From the NCBI GenBank assembly GCA_011009095.1, contig VTPC01090701.1, forward strand, positions 355,937-419,936: a stretch of DNA of 64,000 nt, written 5' to 3'. Positions 38,001-53,000 of this stretch are shown here, piece after piece. This stretch comes from Ignelater luminosus (lineage: Eukaryota > Arthropoda > Insecta > Coleoptera > Elateridae). The notes beneath the pieces were generated by a model, which made no database searches, was not told the DNA's origin, and saw nothing but the letters and a program-made list of their open reading frames with translations. The first letter of the stretch is position 1, and the number at the start of each line of letters is the position of its first letter. A program made the position numbers and the translations under genes.

Positions 38001-41000
38001 TAATGAAATCCTATATTATACACTAAAATAATGTCAAAATTGTTAGGTTTGGTGATCTTTTCCATGACACCCTGTACAATGTGGTCTAACCTACTGAAAC
38101 TTCCGATTTTAAATAATCTCATGGAAACGATGGTAAAAGTAATTAATGTAATGTTAGTGTCAGTGTGTGAAGTCCTTTAGCAAATAAGTTTAATGAGAAA
38201 ACAGATGTGCGTTTGCCCTTAAAGTTGCAGTGATGATAAAATTATTTTATTTTAGACGAATAAATCAAAAAATCTGACAAAGAAATTATCCAAAATATTT
38301 TATACAAACACGTGTCATTCTATATAATTGCAAGATGTTTTATCTTTTCGATAAAAGGCTGTCCGGGGCTTCGAGCTGTCCCGTAAGAAGATGGACAATG
38401 CTTGAATGTACCTTCAGACTAAGAATACACAAGGCAGGCGGAGCCAATTACATAAAAAGGTGAAGTTGTCTGTTTATGTTTTTATTAGTGTAAACTGTAA
38501 AGCAGTGATGTACTATAGCTAAAAACAATAGTGGAGGAACGCTGATTGTCATAGTACACATTTATTATATAAAAATTAGACTTTTAAAAGAATATTTAGT
38601 TCCCCTCCCCCTCAATACATCATTGGTATAAAGCAGTTTTACGATTGTTAGGCGGAAATTACCGAAGAACCGTGTTGTTACGCACAACAATCGCCGTGCA
38701 AGTTTCGATCCAGTTCGATCTTTTCGTTGAAGTGCCCGGTTTCCGAAAGCAATTTATCTAAACGATAAAGGTATGCATTCTATAAATCGCCAAAAGTTGT
38801 TTCTCAAACGCTATGTCGTATTTATGGGACTGATATCGGCTTCACAAGTTATCGGAGCAAGTTGGTGCGATAAGTTATGTAGCGCCGGCGCATTCTAGAT
38901 CACTTGAGGTTTCGCACGGCTTTTTAATTACCGATCGCTGACAGCAAGTTATGTTTAAGATGAAAGTGCCGGTATAGAACGACAGTGTTGTTGGAAAATG
39001 TGTAACAGTTTTAAATTATTTCACTTTTTTAAAGAACTTTTTGTTTTTCTACTGTTGCAAGTGTAGTGCCCACCTATCGGTTTTTCTCGTAACTACTTAA
39101 GAAACCGATAGTGATGGATTACAATATTTTGAGCAGCACTTAAGAAGTTTATCAGTTCCATAAAAAATCAACGCATGGTATTTACAGTTTGATTTTAAAC
39201 GTTTTTCGAAGTGATAAACGATTTGTGTGTGTTTTTTTACTTTTACCAGACATTATGGTGCGTCAATGCATTTTATGTAAAAGAATGGACAGAAAAGAAA
39301 AGGACATTTCCTTTCATAGGTAAGAAATCTGAAAGTAAATCTTGCCAGTGGTTGTTTAGGTTATGTTTTTATTACAAGCGGTGTGCTATATTGCATTTTT
39401 ACACGAAACAATTTTATGAACTTTCATTTAAAAATAAGAATTAAAAAGACGGAGACGAACAAGTTTCAAGTACTTGTAATGAAATGTATTTTTAAAGCAA
39501 ACAAACAAATTTAATATTCTTATACCACGTATTTGATGCTAAATATTAAAATGGTACGTCACTGACGTTGACGGAATTGTTATTGTTTTCCGTCTAATTT
39601 GCGAGTGGATCTCGGCTTCACATTTACGCATTGGCATGTCGTAACTGAGTTCTACCTTGTGTGTTCTTAGTCTGCGGGTTTAATGATCTTTTTCATCACA
39701 CCCTGTACAATGCGGTCTAACCTGCTGAAACTTCAGATTTTAAATAATCTTATCTAAAATATACTGGAAAAGATGGTAAACATAATTAATCTAATGTTAG
39801 TGTAAGTGCGTAAAGCCCTTTAGCAAATAAGCTTCATGAGAAAACAGGTGTGCGTTCTCGCTTAAAGTTGTTTTAAAAATTGCCTGAACTTCGGTGATAA
39901 TAAAATTATTTTATTTTAGACAAATAAATCGAAAAACCTGACAAAACCCAAAATATCTGAAGACTTTTTATTTTACACAAAACACGTGTCCTACAATTGC
40001 GAGGTGTTTTATCTTTTCGATAAGGAGCTGTTCGGAGTTTCGGGCTGTCCCATAAGAAGATGAACAATGCTTGAATGTACCTTATTTATGGATGGATATA
40101 CAATAGCTATTTTTGTATTAAGTGCGGGAAATCAGCGGTTTTTTGTAGCGCATGAAAATTCGAATGCGCCAAAAAATCACTGATTTCCCTCACGAAATGC
40201 AAACATTTTTTCTACAACCTTCAAACATTATTATGTGAATTTTTGAAGTAAATTATACAAAACAAGTGTGCCATGAAAATGCAAAATAATAAAGTATTAA
40301 TTTGCAAAAATAAGCAGAATTACCTAATGTGTCATTTTTGTTTTTTTTCGCATATGTGCGTGAAACATATTTTTTGCGCACATGGGCGTAAAATATATAT
40401 TTTGCTCCCATGTGAAAAAATAAGCTTCCCGTATCCTTGGCGATGCTTAAATATAACCTTTTTTTGACGGTTGTAGAAAAAGTAAATTTTCATTGATTAA
40501 TTATACTAACAAACAGTGTTAACAGTAACAACTTATGTATACAGGGTGATCATTTTAAAACTTCCCACTTTGAATAACTCTTTAATTAGTACAATTGTCA
40601 AAAATCGCTAAAACGCGTCGCTTTTGTTTTGGAGGGAGACATTTAATAACCTACTCTAGTCAGTTGGGAAACTTTCACCCTCCCCTCAGCCACTCCCTCC
40701 CCAAAATTTTAAATGCCACTACCCCATGTGTGATGTATCATCTTAAAGGATATAATATTTTAAATCTTTTACATCAAAGAAAATCAAAATCGGCCCAGCC
40801 GTTCGTGAACTAGAGATAAAAATGTATTTAATTTAATCAATACATTTCTGTCTCTAGTTCAGGAACGGTTGGACCGATTTTAATTTTTTTCAATGTAAAA
40901 GATTGAGAGTTTTATACCCTTTAAAATGATATATCACACATGAGGTAGTGCCGTTTAAAATTCTGGGATGGGAGTGGTTAGGGGGAGGGTGAGTTTCTCA

Positions 41001-44000
41001 GAATCATAAATGGCACTTCCCCATGTGTAATATATCATTTTAAAGGATATAGAATTTTCAATCTTTTACAGCAAAGAAAATTAAAATCAGCCCAGCCGTT
41101 TGTGAACTAGAGACAGAAACGTATTGATTGAATTAAATACATCTTTGGCTCTAATTCACGAAACAGCTGGGTCGATTTTAATTTTCTTTGATGTAAAAGA
41201 TTGAGAATGTCATACCCTTTAAAATGATATATCACACATGGGGTAGTGGGCTTTAAAATTTCGGGGAGGAGGATGAAAGTTTCCCAACTGACTAGAGCAA
41301 GTTATTAAATGTCCTCCTCGAAAACAAAAACGACGCGTTTCAGCGATTTTTTGATAATTTTACTAATTAAAGAGTTATTCAAGGTGGGAAGTTTTAAAAT
41401 GATCACCCTGTATATAATATTTGTGAAATTAATGCCGTTATAACCAACAGAATGCAAACTTAAATGTTTTTAAATGATTTCTTTATTTTATGCATATTCT
41501 CTCTTCATAATAAACTCCAAAATTTTTTGATTGTATCTGGATTGCTTCTAGCAATATACTTTAGATTTTAAAATTAATTTTAATATTAAACCAGTACTTC
41601 CATTTCGGAACAGATTTAATTTGACTGTTTTGTTTCCTAATTTGTCTAAAGGGGAAAACTAGCAATCGAAGCTGTAGCTTTAAGGTGGTAACATGAACGT
41701 GAGTAAAGAGTGAACGTAAAGAAAATAGTATTATTCGGTGTAAGGTTGCATTTACGTCATCGGCCATCTAGTCAATACGACGTGAAAAGGAACTTAAGAT
41801 TAAAGATTTCTTGCTTTAAATAAAGATTGGATTATAAGGGTTGATATACTAATATGACTACTACTAATGTAACTTTGTTATTATAATCAATTAAAAAGCT
41901 TAGGAGAAATACATTGAATTGCAATTTTTACTTTCTTGCGAACGCAAGTTGTAAATATTTAATTATACAGTTAGAGTTACTCGAATTACTACATTAAAAT
42001 GAATATTATTACGATTTCCTTCCATAAACATCTGGTATTGACATTCAGACATGAATTAAACTGCCTAGTGTTTATATTAAAGACACTAATTCCGGCTTCT
42101 GAGATCGTTTTTTCAAAAGTACGAGTTCTGGCTGCTGGAACCCGATCTACTGCTTTTATTTAAATTGTATGCAGCTCAATCAAAATTCTGTAAAACTTTG
42201 CAAAAACTAAAAAGATTTGACCGATATTTGTTAGTATTTCAAGAAGCGACTACGCTGCAGAGATATTGTATACAAGGTGACTCTTAAATGAACCTATAAG
42301 TGTATCTTTTAGTCAGGCATTTTAAACCCATCTAGAATCACCTTAATCAACTGATGTTTTAAAATGCGTTGTTATCCAGATGCAGTTCTTGTTCCTTAAC
42401 TTTCATCCCTATTTAGTGCAGGATATAATTATTTCTTTCTTTTCTATGTATTTGTGGAAAGCACAGACAAATTATTGTAATTTCTTTCAGTTTCTTCAAA
42501 TGCTATTAAAGTCCCAAATACGTATTTCTCTAAATAGAACCGATTCTCTTTTTTTTTAAAAAAAGTTGTATCTTCGGTATGTTTTAACATTATTTCATAG
42601 ACGTACTTAATGTTTTTTCTAATAAAACACCCTGTATATGTTTATCATAATTTATCGATTTCTCTTTTAATTAAGATTGTAATTAAAGCAATTCATAAGA
42701 TTTACGTTTAAATGCAATCATTTCGGTGCTAATTATTATTTAATTGTTATGATATACTCTTAAGTTGCATGAGTTGTCCTAATATTTTGTTTGTTGTAAA
42801 ATTCCAACCTTAGTTTGTTGATGAGAACAATATTTGTGAATAATTATATTATCACATGTCTACCTTTGAAGCTTGATAACTGCGTAACAATTGTTAACAA
42901 TTTACTTGTTATCAGTATTATATATACAGGGTGTTAGTAAATAATACCGACAAATTGACAGTGTAAATTTTCCATTTTCTCAAATGGAACCTATAATTGC
43001 TATAGAAACTATATATTTATGGAGTTATGAACTTTCAAAGTTGCTTACACATATGTCAACTTTCGGGTTCATCATCGTTATTTGTCAGAATATCAAGAAT
43101 TCTTATTAAAAAACGTTATAGGAATTTCCTTCTGGATGTTTTAAGCTTAAGTAAGAACTTTTTTGATTATTTGCTAATGCAAAATAATTGCAAAATCAGA
43201 AAAAAGCAATGATCTCATTATCTTCCAATGAAAGAGGTGCTACTATCAGAGTAGAGATTTGCGTCAATGCAACAAGTCATTATATGCCACTGGAACTGAT
43301 GGTTATTGCTCCATAAAGTGTCTGGGATGTTTGCAGTTAATCCGGCTGGATGACAACAAAACTGTTTTTGCAATGGTTTCAAAAGTTTATCACTTTCAAT
43401 GCAGTAACAAAAGAACGTCCTATACTGTTCTGCTTAACACACAAAAATAACACGTTAATAGACATGGCTAGAGAAAATGGAGTTGAAATATTTTTGTTCC
43501 CGCGCCATACGACCCACCGGCTTCAGCCACTTGATGCGGCTTTTATGAAATCTTTAAGCACTCACTACGACTAAGCTGTGACTGCATCGTTGCGATCTAA
43601 TCCAGGACCTGTAGTAACAACCAGGTAAGTGGCAAAGTTGTTCGGAAAAGCTTTTGTAGTAGCAGCAACCTTGACTACACTGTTAAACGGCTTAAAAAAT
43701 GAGGAATTTGGCCCTATGATTCCTATGTGTTTTCTGAAAGTGACTTTATCGCTTCTGAAACCACTGGTATCCAAATAAATAAAAAGAACATGGTAGCTTA
43801 TAGTCAGTCTGATAATTTCCAATATCCCGATATGGGTACAGTACAAAATGATGACAATTGTATTACCACTCAGTCATCCGCTACAATTAATGAAATCATC
43901 GATCCTCAACCTGGTTATTCATTTTGGCCTGATAGTCAACATACTCTTCGATCATCTATCCCTAAACATGATACTACATTTGCAGTAGTGAGTCCAAACC

Positions 44001-47000
44001 AGTTACTTGTAGTAGATACTTATAACAATACAGAAGAAGAAACCGACTAGAAAAAGAGGCTAGGCTACTATATATAATTACGTGTTCTCCGTACGAACAA
44101 GAAGATATACGGAATAAAAAAGAATTAGAAGAAGAAAGCCATAGTAGAAAAAATGAAATGTTGAGAAAGAAAAGAAAACAGACTAAGAAAAGAGGGATTT
44201 TTAAATTGAAGCAAAAGAAAAACGAACTCGACTCAAACGTCGATGACAATACCTCATCTATTTACTGACCTGGGTTAATCTAGAATCTACAGAGGGGTGG
44301 ATAAATTGTGTAGAATGCGGGAAGTGGGCTCATTGTAACTACGCAGATGTCGATCATAATGATGAATAAATATAAACAGATTTTACAAATATCACCTTGT
44401 ACTACGGCCCTTAGGGTAGCTTGACTTACCTTAATTTGTCATTTATTTCAAAGATTGACAACCAAAGGTTTGATTAATAAGTTATCCATTTTCTTTATTA
44501 AAATAAATATAAGTTTTTATTTGTCGGTAGACTTTAGCTACCGCATGTTGCCCTACCATCTCTTACTTAGAGTTTGTAGTGGAAGAATTAGGTTTACGTC
44601 CAGATCCAGATGAGGTTCTCTCTCTTCCTACTAATTTGAAAGAGGTTAGGCCTTTCATTGGCATTGCTTTGTGATATCGCTCTTTTGTATTTCGGTTTTC
44701 TACAATATAATTGCTCCATTAAACCACAGAACCTTTGCAAATCTAAAAAATATCCGCTATGGGATTCTGAACTTACAATACGATACAACTTATAGATATC
44801 GAAGATATTCAAAACGATACAAGCTTCCAGGTATTTATTCTTGTTATCGTCAAATATGTCAAAACGTCATCGAAGCAACGATTGTCAAATCGTATCCTAT
44901 CGAGAATTCAGAATCCCTCCACTGGTTACACCGCCCCTATATTGGTTAGACCTGATATATGTCTTGTTCTCCAACCACCTACGAGCAAAAATATAGTACA
45001 ACTAAGTCCGAATTTGTTGGGATCATGTGATTCATAGAAAAACTTCATTATCTGAAAGGTTTTTACTTTAGAATCATTACGGACTGCTGTTCTCTCGTGT
45101 GGACTGCCTATCCAGCTCGGTACTTGTCTTGGCAGACACGGTCCGAATTTCTAAGATTGCTGTTCCTGCTGACAGATGGCTTACTAAGATGCTGAACAAT
45201 GCTCGTTGCAATCCTTGAAAATTCTCTGCAACTCTTCTTAATAGTTTCTTGTTGCTTCGAAAAAAATGACTATACGCACTAAAGCTAATATGTTTGCACG
45301 CAATTTTAAAGGCCGATAGTTCCGTAACTATGAGAAAATGTCTGTCTAATCAATAGAAATTTATTTTATCAGTTTTGTCTGTGTTGTTTAGTAACACCCC
45401 TTCGATAATTCTAAATATTGTTTGGTGCTATATTAGAATAAGATGAAGGCTAAATTTGTTTTTTAATTTGTGTATCAAAAAAATATTTTTTTAAAACTTA
45501 TTATTGGGTATTCTTCAAGCCAGACTATTTAAGCAATCGTTTACTAAAGCAGTAGAACAAACGGTTTAGTTTTTTACTGATTCAGTCTGACGGTGATGAC
45601 TTTTGTGCGGTTTTTCAAGAATTTCTTTCGTAAGGTGATACAGAATTTAAAGAATCTAACCTCAGATGATTAATAAGGCATTACATTAGAATATTGAGAA
45701 TCAGACCTTAAAAACAACAAAGCTCTATATTTGAAGAGTCTTTGACATTTCTAAGTTGGAAATCAAAGAGGAACCTTTTCTGAGAACAAAAACAACTCTG
45801 TAAAGAGCAATATTCAGAGTAATAAACTCAGAAACTATTAAAAAACTAGTTTTGATAATTGAGAATTGCAAAGTACGAAACAAATTTACGATTGCAGGAT
45901 AATCTTTTCTGATTTGCTCCAAAAGTATCTGGGGACCGTTCGATGTGAACAGAGACGACCGGATCTTAAAGATATCTGAGCCTATTATTTCTGCTTGGAA
46001 TTTTCCCACCTCCGGCAGAAATTTTGTTGCGCTATGTAGATTGTAAATGTCCTTTTTGGCAATGTTACAGTCTGATGGTTATGTGATGACCATTTTCACT
46101 TGCCTACGATCTTTGGCTTGAATGAAAATCTAAATTGAACGAATGTTTTATTTATTGAATAATGTTGTCGAAGTCTTTTCCTTTGTTGTCGATTTTGTTT
46201 GTGTATAATCTTAGTCACATATCAGAATCTTTAGATTGACTTCAATAAAAAATTTCGTACTTAAAGTTAGTCTTTATACACTCTACTCCAGAGCTTTTAG
46301 GGTTTGTCTTTTGGCTTGCTCGGTATTAGTCGTAGTCTGTGTATAGCAGAAAATGTTTTGAGATTTTCTATGAATTTCTACGTGAGTGGTGCATTTTGTG
46401 CCTAGAAGTCTGATCTTAGCTTTTGTCAATATCTTGAACCTCCTGGAAAAAGCATCATCGAATCGATTTAACTTTCTATACCTATTTAAGTTGTTAGGAA
46501 CTAGTCTCTTAGATTCTAGTGTTATTGTTTACTTTTGTAGAGATACAACCAACTTCAGTACTGTAGTGACACTGTGATTTTGTTCATTTCATTATTGTGG
46601 GTATTGAACTGCATATTTCACCCTTATCTCATCATAGGACACGTTAGGATGAATCTCACTTTCCCTAATTCTGTTTAAAAAGTTTCTTCAGCTTCGTGGT
46701 TTTAAGTGTTTTATGGTTGGTGATTATGAAATCTCATAATTTGTTAATCTCTTGACTTATTGATTACTTTTCAGACCGTAGCTCACCAAAGCCTTCATTT
46801 ATAGTTTCTACTGTGTGTGAGAAATAGGTTTGTGAAGTCGTCAAGTCTTTTAGGGCACACTTCTCGATTTTATTGGTTATGACTATTTATTCAAATTTGA
46901 ATTCTGAATTTAAGAACTTTTCCCAACTTGACAGTGAGAGTTTTTGTTTTTGGACTTAATGGTGATGTAAATATGGTTATGGACTGGCCAAGATTTCATT

Positions 47001-50000
47001 AATTAGTGTTTTGAGATTAAGGCTGTTTTTCTTCTTTTTTTTAAATTTGGATCCTTGAGGTGTTAGTCTTTTTTGCGCCTATTTTTGTTATTCGATCGAA
47101 GTGAATTCATTGTGAATTAATTTAAATTTTTAATCTCAATTTGGCACTTTTGTTTGGACTAGTCTGACTATAGATAGCCGCTATGTGATCTTTGTTTTAT
47201 TCAACGACATTTTTTTATCAGATCCAGACCTTCATTTACCAAGATCTTGAAATCTTCAGATCTGAGCAATTTTATCAATATCGTTATGACTTTTAAAGTC
47301 TTCTCTTTGAGAATAAAGAAACATCGTGCTCTATGTAAACGCATAGTTAAACAGCAGAGATGATAATTTGTCGGATTGTCTGCGATTTTTGTGATTGATC
47401 AACTAACCTATCACATCACCTTATAATTTTCCAAAGTTTCTGTAGAAGTTGATGTATCTCTCTGTTTGATAAGATCTAAACCGTCATAAAGAATTAAACA
47501 TTTAAAGCTTTTTATGACTTATGATCTTTGACCTGCCATGGACGACCATGGGAAAGAGTTTTTCGGTATGGATTAGAATCGGGCAGAAACTAACAACAAT
47601 TTATAGAAATTCTAAAGAGAAAATTAATTTATAAAATATGCAAATCAGAAAGACACATATGTACTATTTAGTATCTTTCCACGGAAATGTACAATTACTT
47701 CCGTTTGATTCTCGTAATCGTAAATGAATAATGATATTTCGATCTTCTTGCATGCTTACATAAGATTTTTTATACTGTCACTATCACTTCTTGCAGTCTG
47801 GTTAGTTCAACTTTTAATTAAATAAATAAGCAAAAAGTTCATTTATAATTAGGTTACAGATTAAAATTATTTCAAAATAGGAAGCGAGAGAAAAAAATAT
47901 ATTAGCGAGACCGCGTTTCCTTTGCATATAGCATGCTGCATACAACGAACATTTTTAATTTCCCCTTTTTAAAAAATAATAAGCCGGTAATTTAAAACAA
48001 GATTAAATTATCTAAAAGCTGATTAAAAAACGTTTGAAACGCTAAAAAGCTCTTAATTCGGTTTATTTAAAACGCTTTTGTAAAGTGATTTTTAGGACTT
48101 GGCGTTTTAATCTCTTTTGTTAAAAAGGACGATTTCCGAAATTCTAATTTGTTTAAGTACTATTCTGTCTGCTGGGCGAACGAAAGGTCAGATTGCGAAT
48201 TAATTTGAATGTTGTGGTAGTTTTTTTTTAAAGTGGCCGTATGAAAGTGAAATATACTCTACTACAATATAATACTTTCTCTTCGGGGGTCATCGTTCTT
48301 CAACTGGGTAGTCCCACACTTGAGTGAATTTTAAGCATTTTATTTCAAGAAGAAAAAAGATTGCAAGTGTTCTTTTCCTTTTCATGTTTAGAATTGGTTT
48401 ATTGTAATGTTAATCTTTTATATAATTTCCTATTAACGGTGACCCTGACAAAAATTCATGTAGGCACAATTCTGTTAATTGTGTTTAGTAGATTTGATGC
48501 AGAGAATTAAAGGTGTAGAGGTCAAATATTTTATTTGTAAGTGCACACGTTGTAGAGATAACGTTTTTCAGTATCTTTTGCTAGTTCGGTTTGTCCGTTA
48601 TTAAATTGTTTTTGGGTAGAATATTTTGTTTGTGTTTGATTCGAATTCTTTAGATCCTTCGTGTGTTTTTTCTTGTAACGGTGAGTTATAATGAATTTAA
48701 AAGTTTTACAACAGCAATCAATTTATTGTTAGTAAAAGTTAATTGTGCTGTGGAAACAATTGCATAATAGGTTATTAGTCAAGATCTTCTCCTTGAAATA
48801 ATTAGCTATGGAAGTTTTAGCAAAATATTTTTGCTACTAAAAGTGAAAATTGTTCGTTTATGAAGTATTAGAAATCTGTTGGAACGATTAAATTGCCTTT
48901 ATACTCGTTTTACCAACAATGCAATGCTTTGATTAATTTTTCTTCTATATTATAATTTATAGTTGGATCTTTAAATACTTATATACTTTTATATTCTTAA
49001 TTAAACGTAATCTTGTGAAATTATGAAAGAAGTAGTGAATACATACGGTATATAATTTAGTTCCAATGCTAATGAATCATACATTGTGATCTAGATTTTT
49101 AGAAGACGGAAGAAATAAATTTTTTATTTATCATAAATTACTAAATATAAATAAATTTGACAAAATTTGTTTGTGTTATATACGTGAGAGTTTATAGTTT
49201 AACGTTAAATGCCATGCACCGTAAAATATATATTTGAAAATCTCGGTTTACTGCGGTGGTCATAAACTACATATTAAAATCGTTCGCAAATAAGGTGGAT
49301 TATTATCCTATAAAAGATATTTATAAGCTCGATTTAATTTTATTTTTTCCGCCAGTTATATAACTTAAATAAATCAGGGAAATGTATCTCGAAATATCTC
49401 AAGGGCGGGCGTGATATACAATATAAGTCTCCGGATTCAGCAAAACAGAAAACAAATCCTCTTCCGCCATCAATCCATTAATTCTTTTCATTGTTTTTCC
49501 GAAACCTTTCTTAATCTTTTTAAATAGAATTAGTAGAATATTAATCTGCTAAGAGAAAAAGTGAAAAATTTAAAATCAAGGGACCACTGTCGCCGTTTTT
49601 ACAGTTGAATCTAAAAATCTCGTAAGAGTTGCATCTACGTTTATATGATAGAAAACAGTTCTTAACTTATGTATCTATTTTTATGGAGTTTTGATATACA
49701 CAAAAGTCAAAGAATTAAAATTGTCCTTTTCAGATTAATCATTTTACCCTGTTGAATATAACTTGAACTCCTCTTACATTTAGAGACTCTAAACTAGGGA
49801 TGGATAACCAAAGCTGAAATCGTGTCCAGTTGACGATGACATAATATCAGTGCTGCTCGTAAAACAAATTTATCAAAGCATTTTCTGATAGCAGAGTGAC
49901 AGGAATTCTCAAGATAGCTTTGGTTGAAGTTTATGTGGCCCGCTAGACCCCAAGTGTATCGGTTGCTCATTGCTCTAAACTCTAACTATTGTAGATTTTG

Positions 50001-53000
50001 GTTTTGTTTGAAGATTTCTGATTCACGTCTTAGAACACGACAAAATTGACGACTATTTGACTTGGAGTATTAAAATCAAAGTTCAGATGGATGGTTCTTA
50101 TAAATTTAAATAGAGAAAATCACCAATCTCGCCATAAACGTCCCCACTATGAGGGATAATTTTTAAAGATGGATAGATAGATTGTTATTCGTATTCCTAT
50201 ACACCCTAAACCATTTGGTAAAGGGTTTACATTCTTTATGAGTTATCTGAAACAGACCATGTTTAGGGAAAGTACATATTAGTCTAGCTCTACAGAGAAC
50301 TAATAGGAAGCAAATCTTACATCATTTAAGGTAACAAACAAACAGATATATGAACAGCAGAGCTGGGTAAGTACATCACAAATGTGCTTGAAAAACCATA
50401 AACAAATCCTTTTTTTGTACTTGTGCTTGTACTTATAAATTCAAAGTTTGATTAGTACTTGTACTTGGTACTTAAATACATCTGACGCAGTATATTAAAG
50501 TACAAGTACAAGTACAGGTACTTTTCCAAGTACAAGTACTTTTTCAAATATAAGTACTTTTCCAAATACAGGTACTTTCTCAATCTATATAAGTATTACT
50601 TTTTGCATAAAATGTAAATTTTTCTATTACACTCTTCTCAGATATATCACAAGTCGCATTTATTCTATTCTTTTATTCTGTGTTTGATACAGCTTTTGGT
50701 GTTTGTGAAGACTGCAATCTGATGGTGCTACTACTAGAGATTGTCTATGTTTTATCCTTAGGTTTAGAAAAATTCCTTATGTAAGTATTTGCTGATGAGA
50801 CTAGTTCCGTTTTTTTTTTGTTTTTTAAATTGAATTTTACATTGGGATAAGTTTTTTATATTTTATTTTTTATTATGAAGATAAAACCAAAGTTAATATA
50901 AACTAACTAAAAATTTATATTGTGGCTAGGATAAAAACATTCATCATATGTTTTTTATTACAATTTTTATACTGCTTACGTAACAAAGAGAAAATAAATT
51001 TAAAAAAGTACTTGGAAAAGTACTTATAAGTTAGGAAATAAGTACATTTTATCTGTATTTAAGTACTTTTGTATTTAAATACTTTTCTTTTTTAAAGTAC
51101 TTAGTACTTGTACTTAAGTAGTTACACAAAATGTACTTTGTACTTTGTACTTAAGTACATTTGTGATGTACATACCCAGTTCTGATGAACAGAAATTTTA
51201 AGATAAATAAAAAAAATTCTATTGGAGGTTGAAAGACGTTTAATTAAACAAAATTTTAGTATAACTCTAAGTGCAAAAACAAGTACACAATCCCCAAATC
51301 TCATTGAACCAATTAACCAAAGCAGTTGGGATCCATTACAGAACTTTCGTTTTCCGTGAGACACTCTGTATGTGGTCAATGGTTATCGCAGACTTTCGTT
51401 TAAGTAGGCAGTTTTTAGTACAGTAGACCAACAGTTTTCAATTTTTGTTTACTGTCTAGAAATTTTACAAATACGTAAATGTAAAATCAGGCTCACATGC
51501 TGCAAGATTTGATAAAGTTTGATGGAGGTGGTTGTGGCACAGTATAGAACCTTACGGAATCAGTAGTTTCACTTGTTGTCGGCGGCTTTGGTTTTTGTGT
51601 CCAAGAGTCTTACTGCACATTATCACCACGCGCAGCTCGCATAGGCGTGCAAAGCGTTAGTGCGGTTTTTGCAAGATTCAACACAACAATTGTACGTCAC
51701 TGTTTACTGAATTTTGTTCAGTGCGCAGTCACCACACGTCGAAAAACTCGTAACAAAATTTTTATCTCAGTGAACGTACTGATTCCGTAAGGTTGTATAC
51801 TGTGATTGTGGCACGTTTCTATTCACTTTGTTGTTGTGTTGTAACACTAGTACGGAATCTAGCCGAGTAATCTTTTTCTGATGATGATGCCACTGTTATT
51901 TTGTTTGTGCCTATTTCAGAAACTACCGTTTGTCTTTAGTTGAGATAAGCAGTAGAGTAGATCAAAAAGCGCACACAATTTTTTTTAACCTAATTGATTA
52001 GCCTGTATGCGTAAAGTTGCCTTTTGATAAATTCAACAATTTTGCAAAATTTCAACTTTCTATGACGTCATCTTCTGGTGAAGATTTTTTGGGTGACTAA
52101 AATATTCGTTTCTTTGCAACACTGGATCTATAACTTTTTTAATTTCTTCAGGTAAAAATCGAGAAACTTTTATTATATTAAAAGAGTGGAGGCTTCTATA
52201 GCGACAAGAAGACCGACTTAATCTCAAACAACGCAAGGGCATACACCTTGATAACGTATTCAGTTAAAGTTTTCAGATTTTTGTGGCCACATCTAATCTT
52301 AAAATGCGGTTAGCCGTTGTTAACCATCTTGAATGGCTCATTTTCCCTGGATTTTTGTGAGATGGACCCGAGGCAATATTGCCTGTTGAAATTGCGACAC
52401 AAATTTCGTATAAATATTTTTGGTTTGTGCTAAGTTCTTGCACTTGCAATATCGGTAATGTGAAGTCGATTTTCTGAAAATTATAAACAGGCAACTTTTC
52501 ACAATTTTCTAGCAGTTTTTGGATTTCTTCAGAAAAAGATTTTTGGGTCTCTTGTTTTGCCATCCAAAAATTGCATTGTAAAGGATGTCCCATAGAATCT
52601 TCTAATCTCTTTATAACGCTATTGACTGTAACTTAGAAATATCGGCATTATGTGTTAAAAAATTTAATAGACTTCCTAATTTCTAACGAAGTTCCTGACT
52701 TAGGAGTAACATATCCAAGATACAAAAAACCTGGTTCAAAAACAAGTACAACATCCAGACAGCAAAATTTAACTACTTTTTACAGCAATGTTACTATTTG
52801 TAAACGATTATATAAATAAGGCATTTTTGGGTCAGGTAACTATGTAGTACAATTTTAGTTGGTATGAAGCCGTAACTAAACTTTCTTATGTTCTTTAGTA
52901 GTCAGATAACCGTCAACTTACTATAAGTTTACTTGTTAGAGGAACCGAAATAATAATGTAAAATAAAAGCAATTATTATTGCAAAGCATTATTCACAAGA

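Noticed and set aside
38046..40084. A complete LTR retrotransposon
   Set aside because: The repeats lack TG...CA ends, differ clearly in length, and the interior has no gag or pol motif or primer-binding site.
42273..44400. A full-length pogo element bounded by TACAAGGTGA ends
   Set aside because: Only ten bases match, and other CACCCTGTA-like ends lie between, so the boundaries are not trustworthy.
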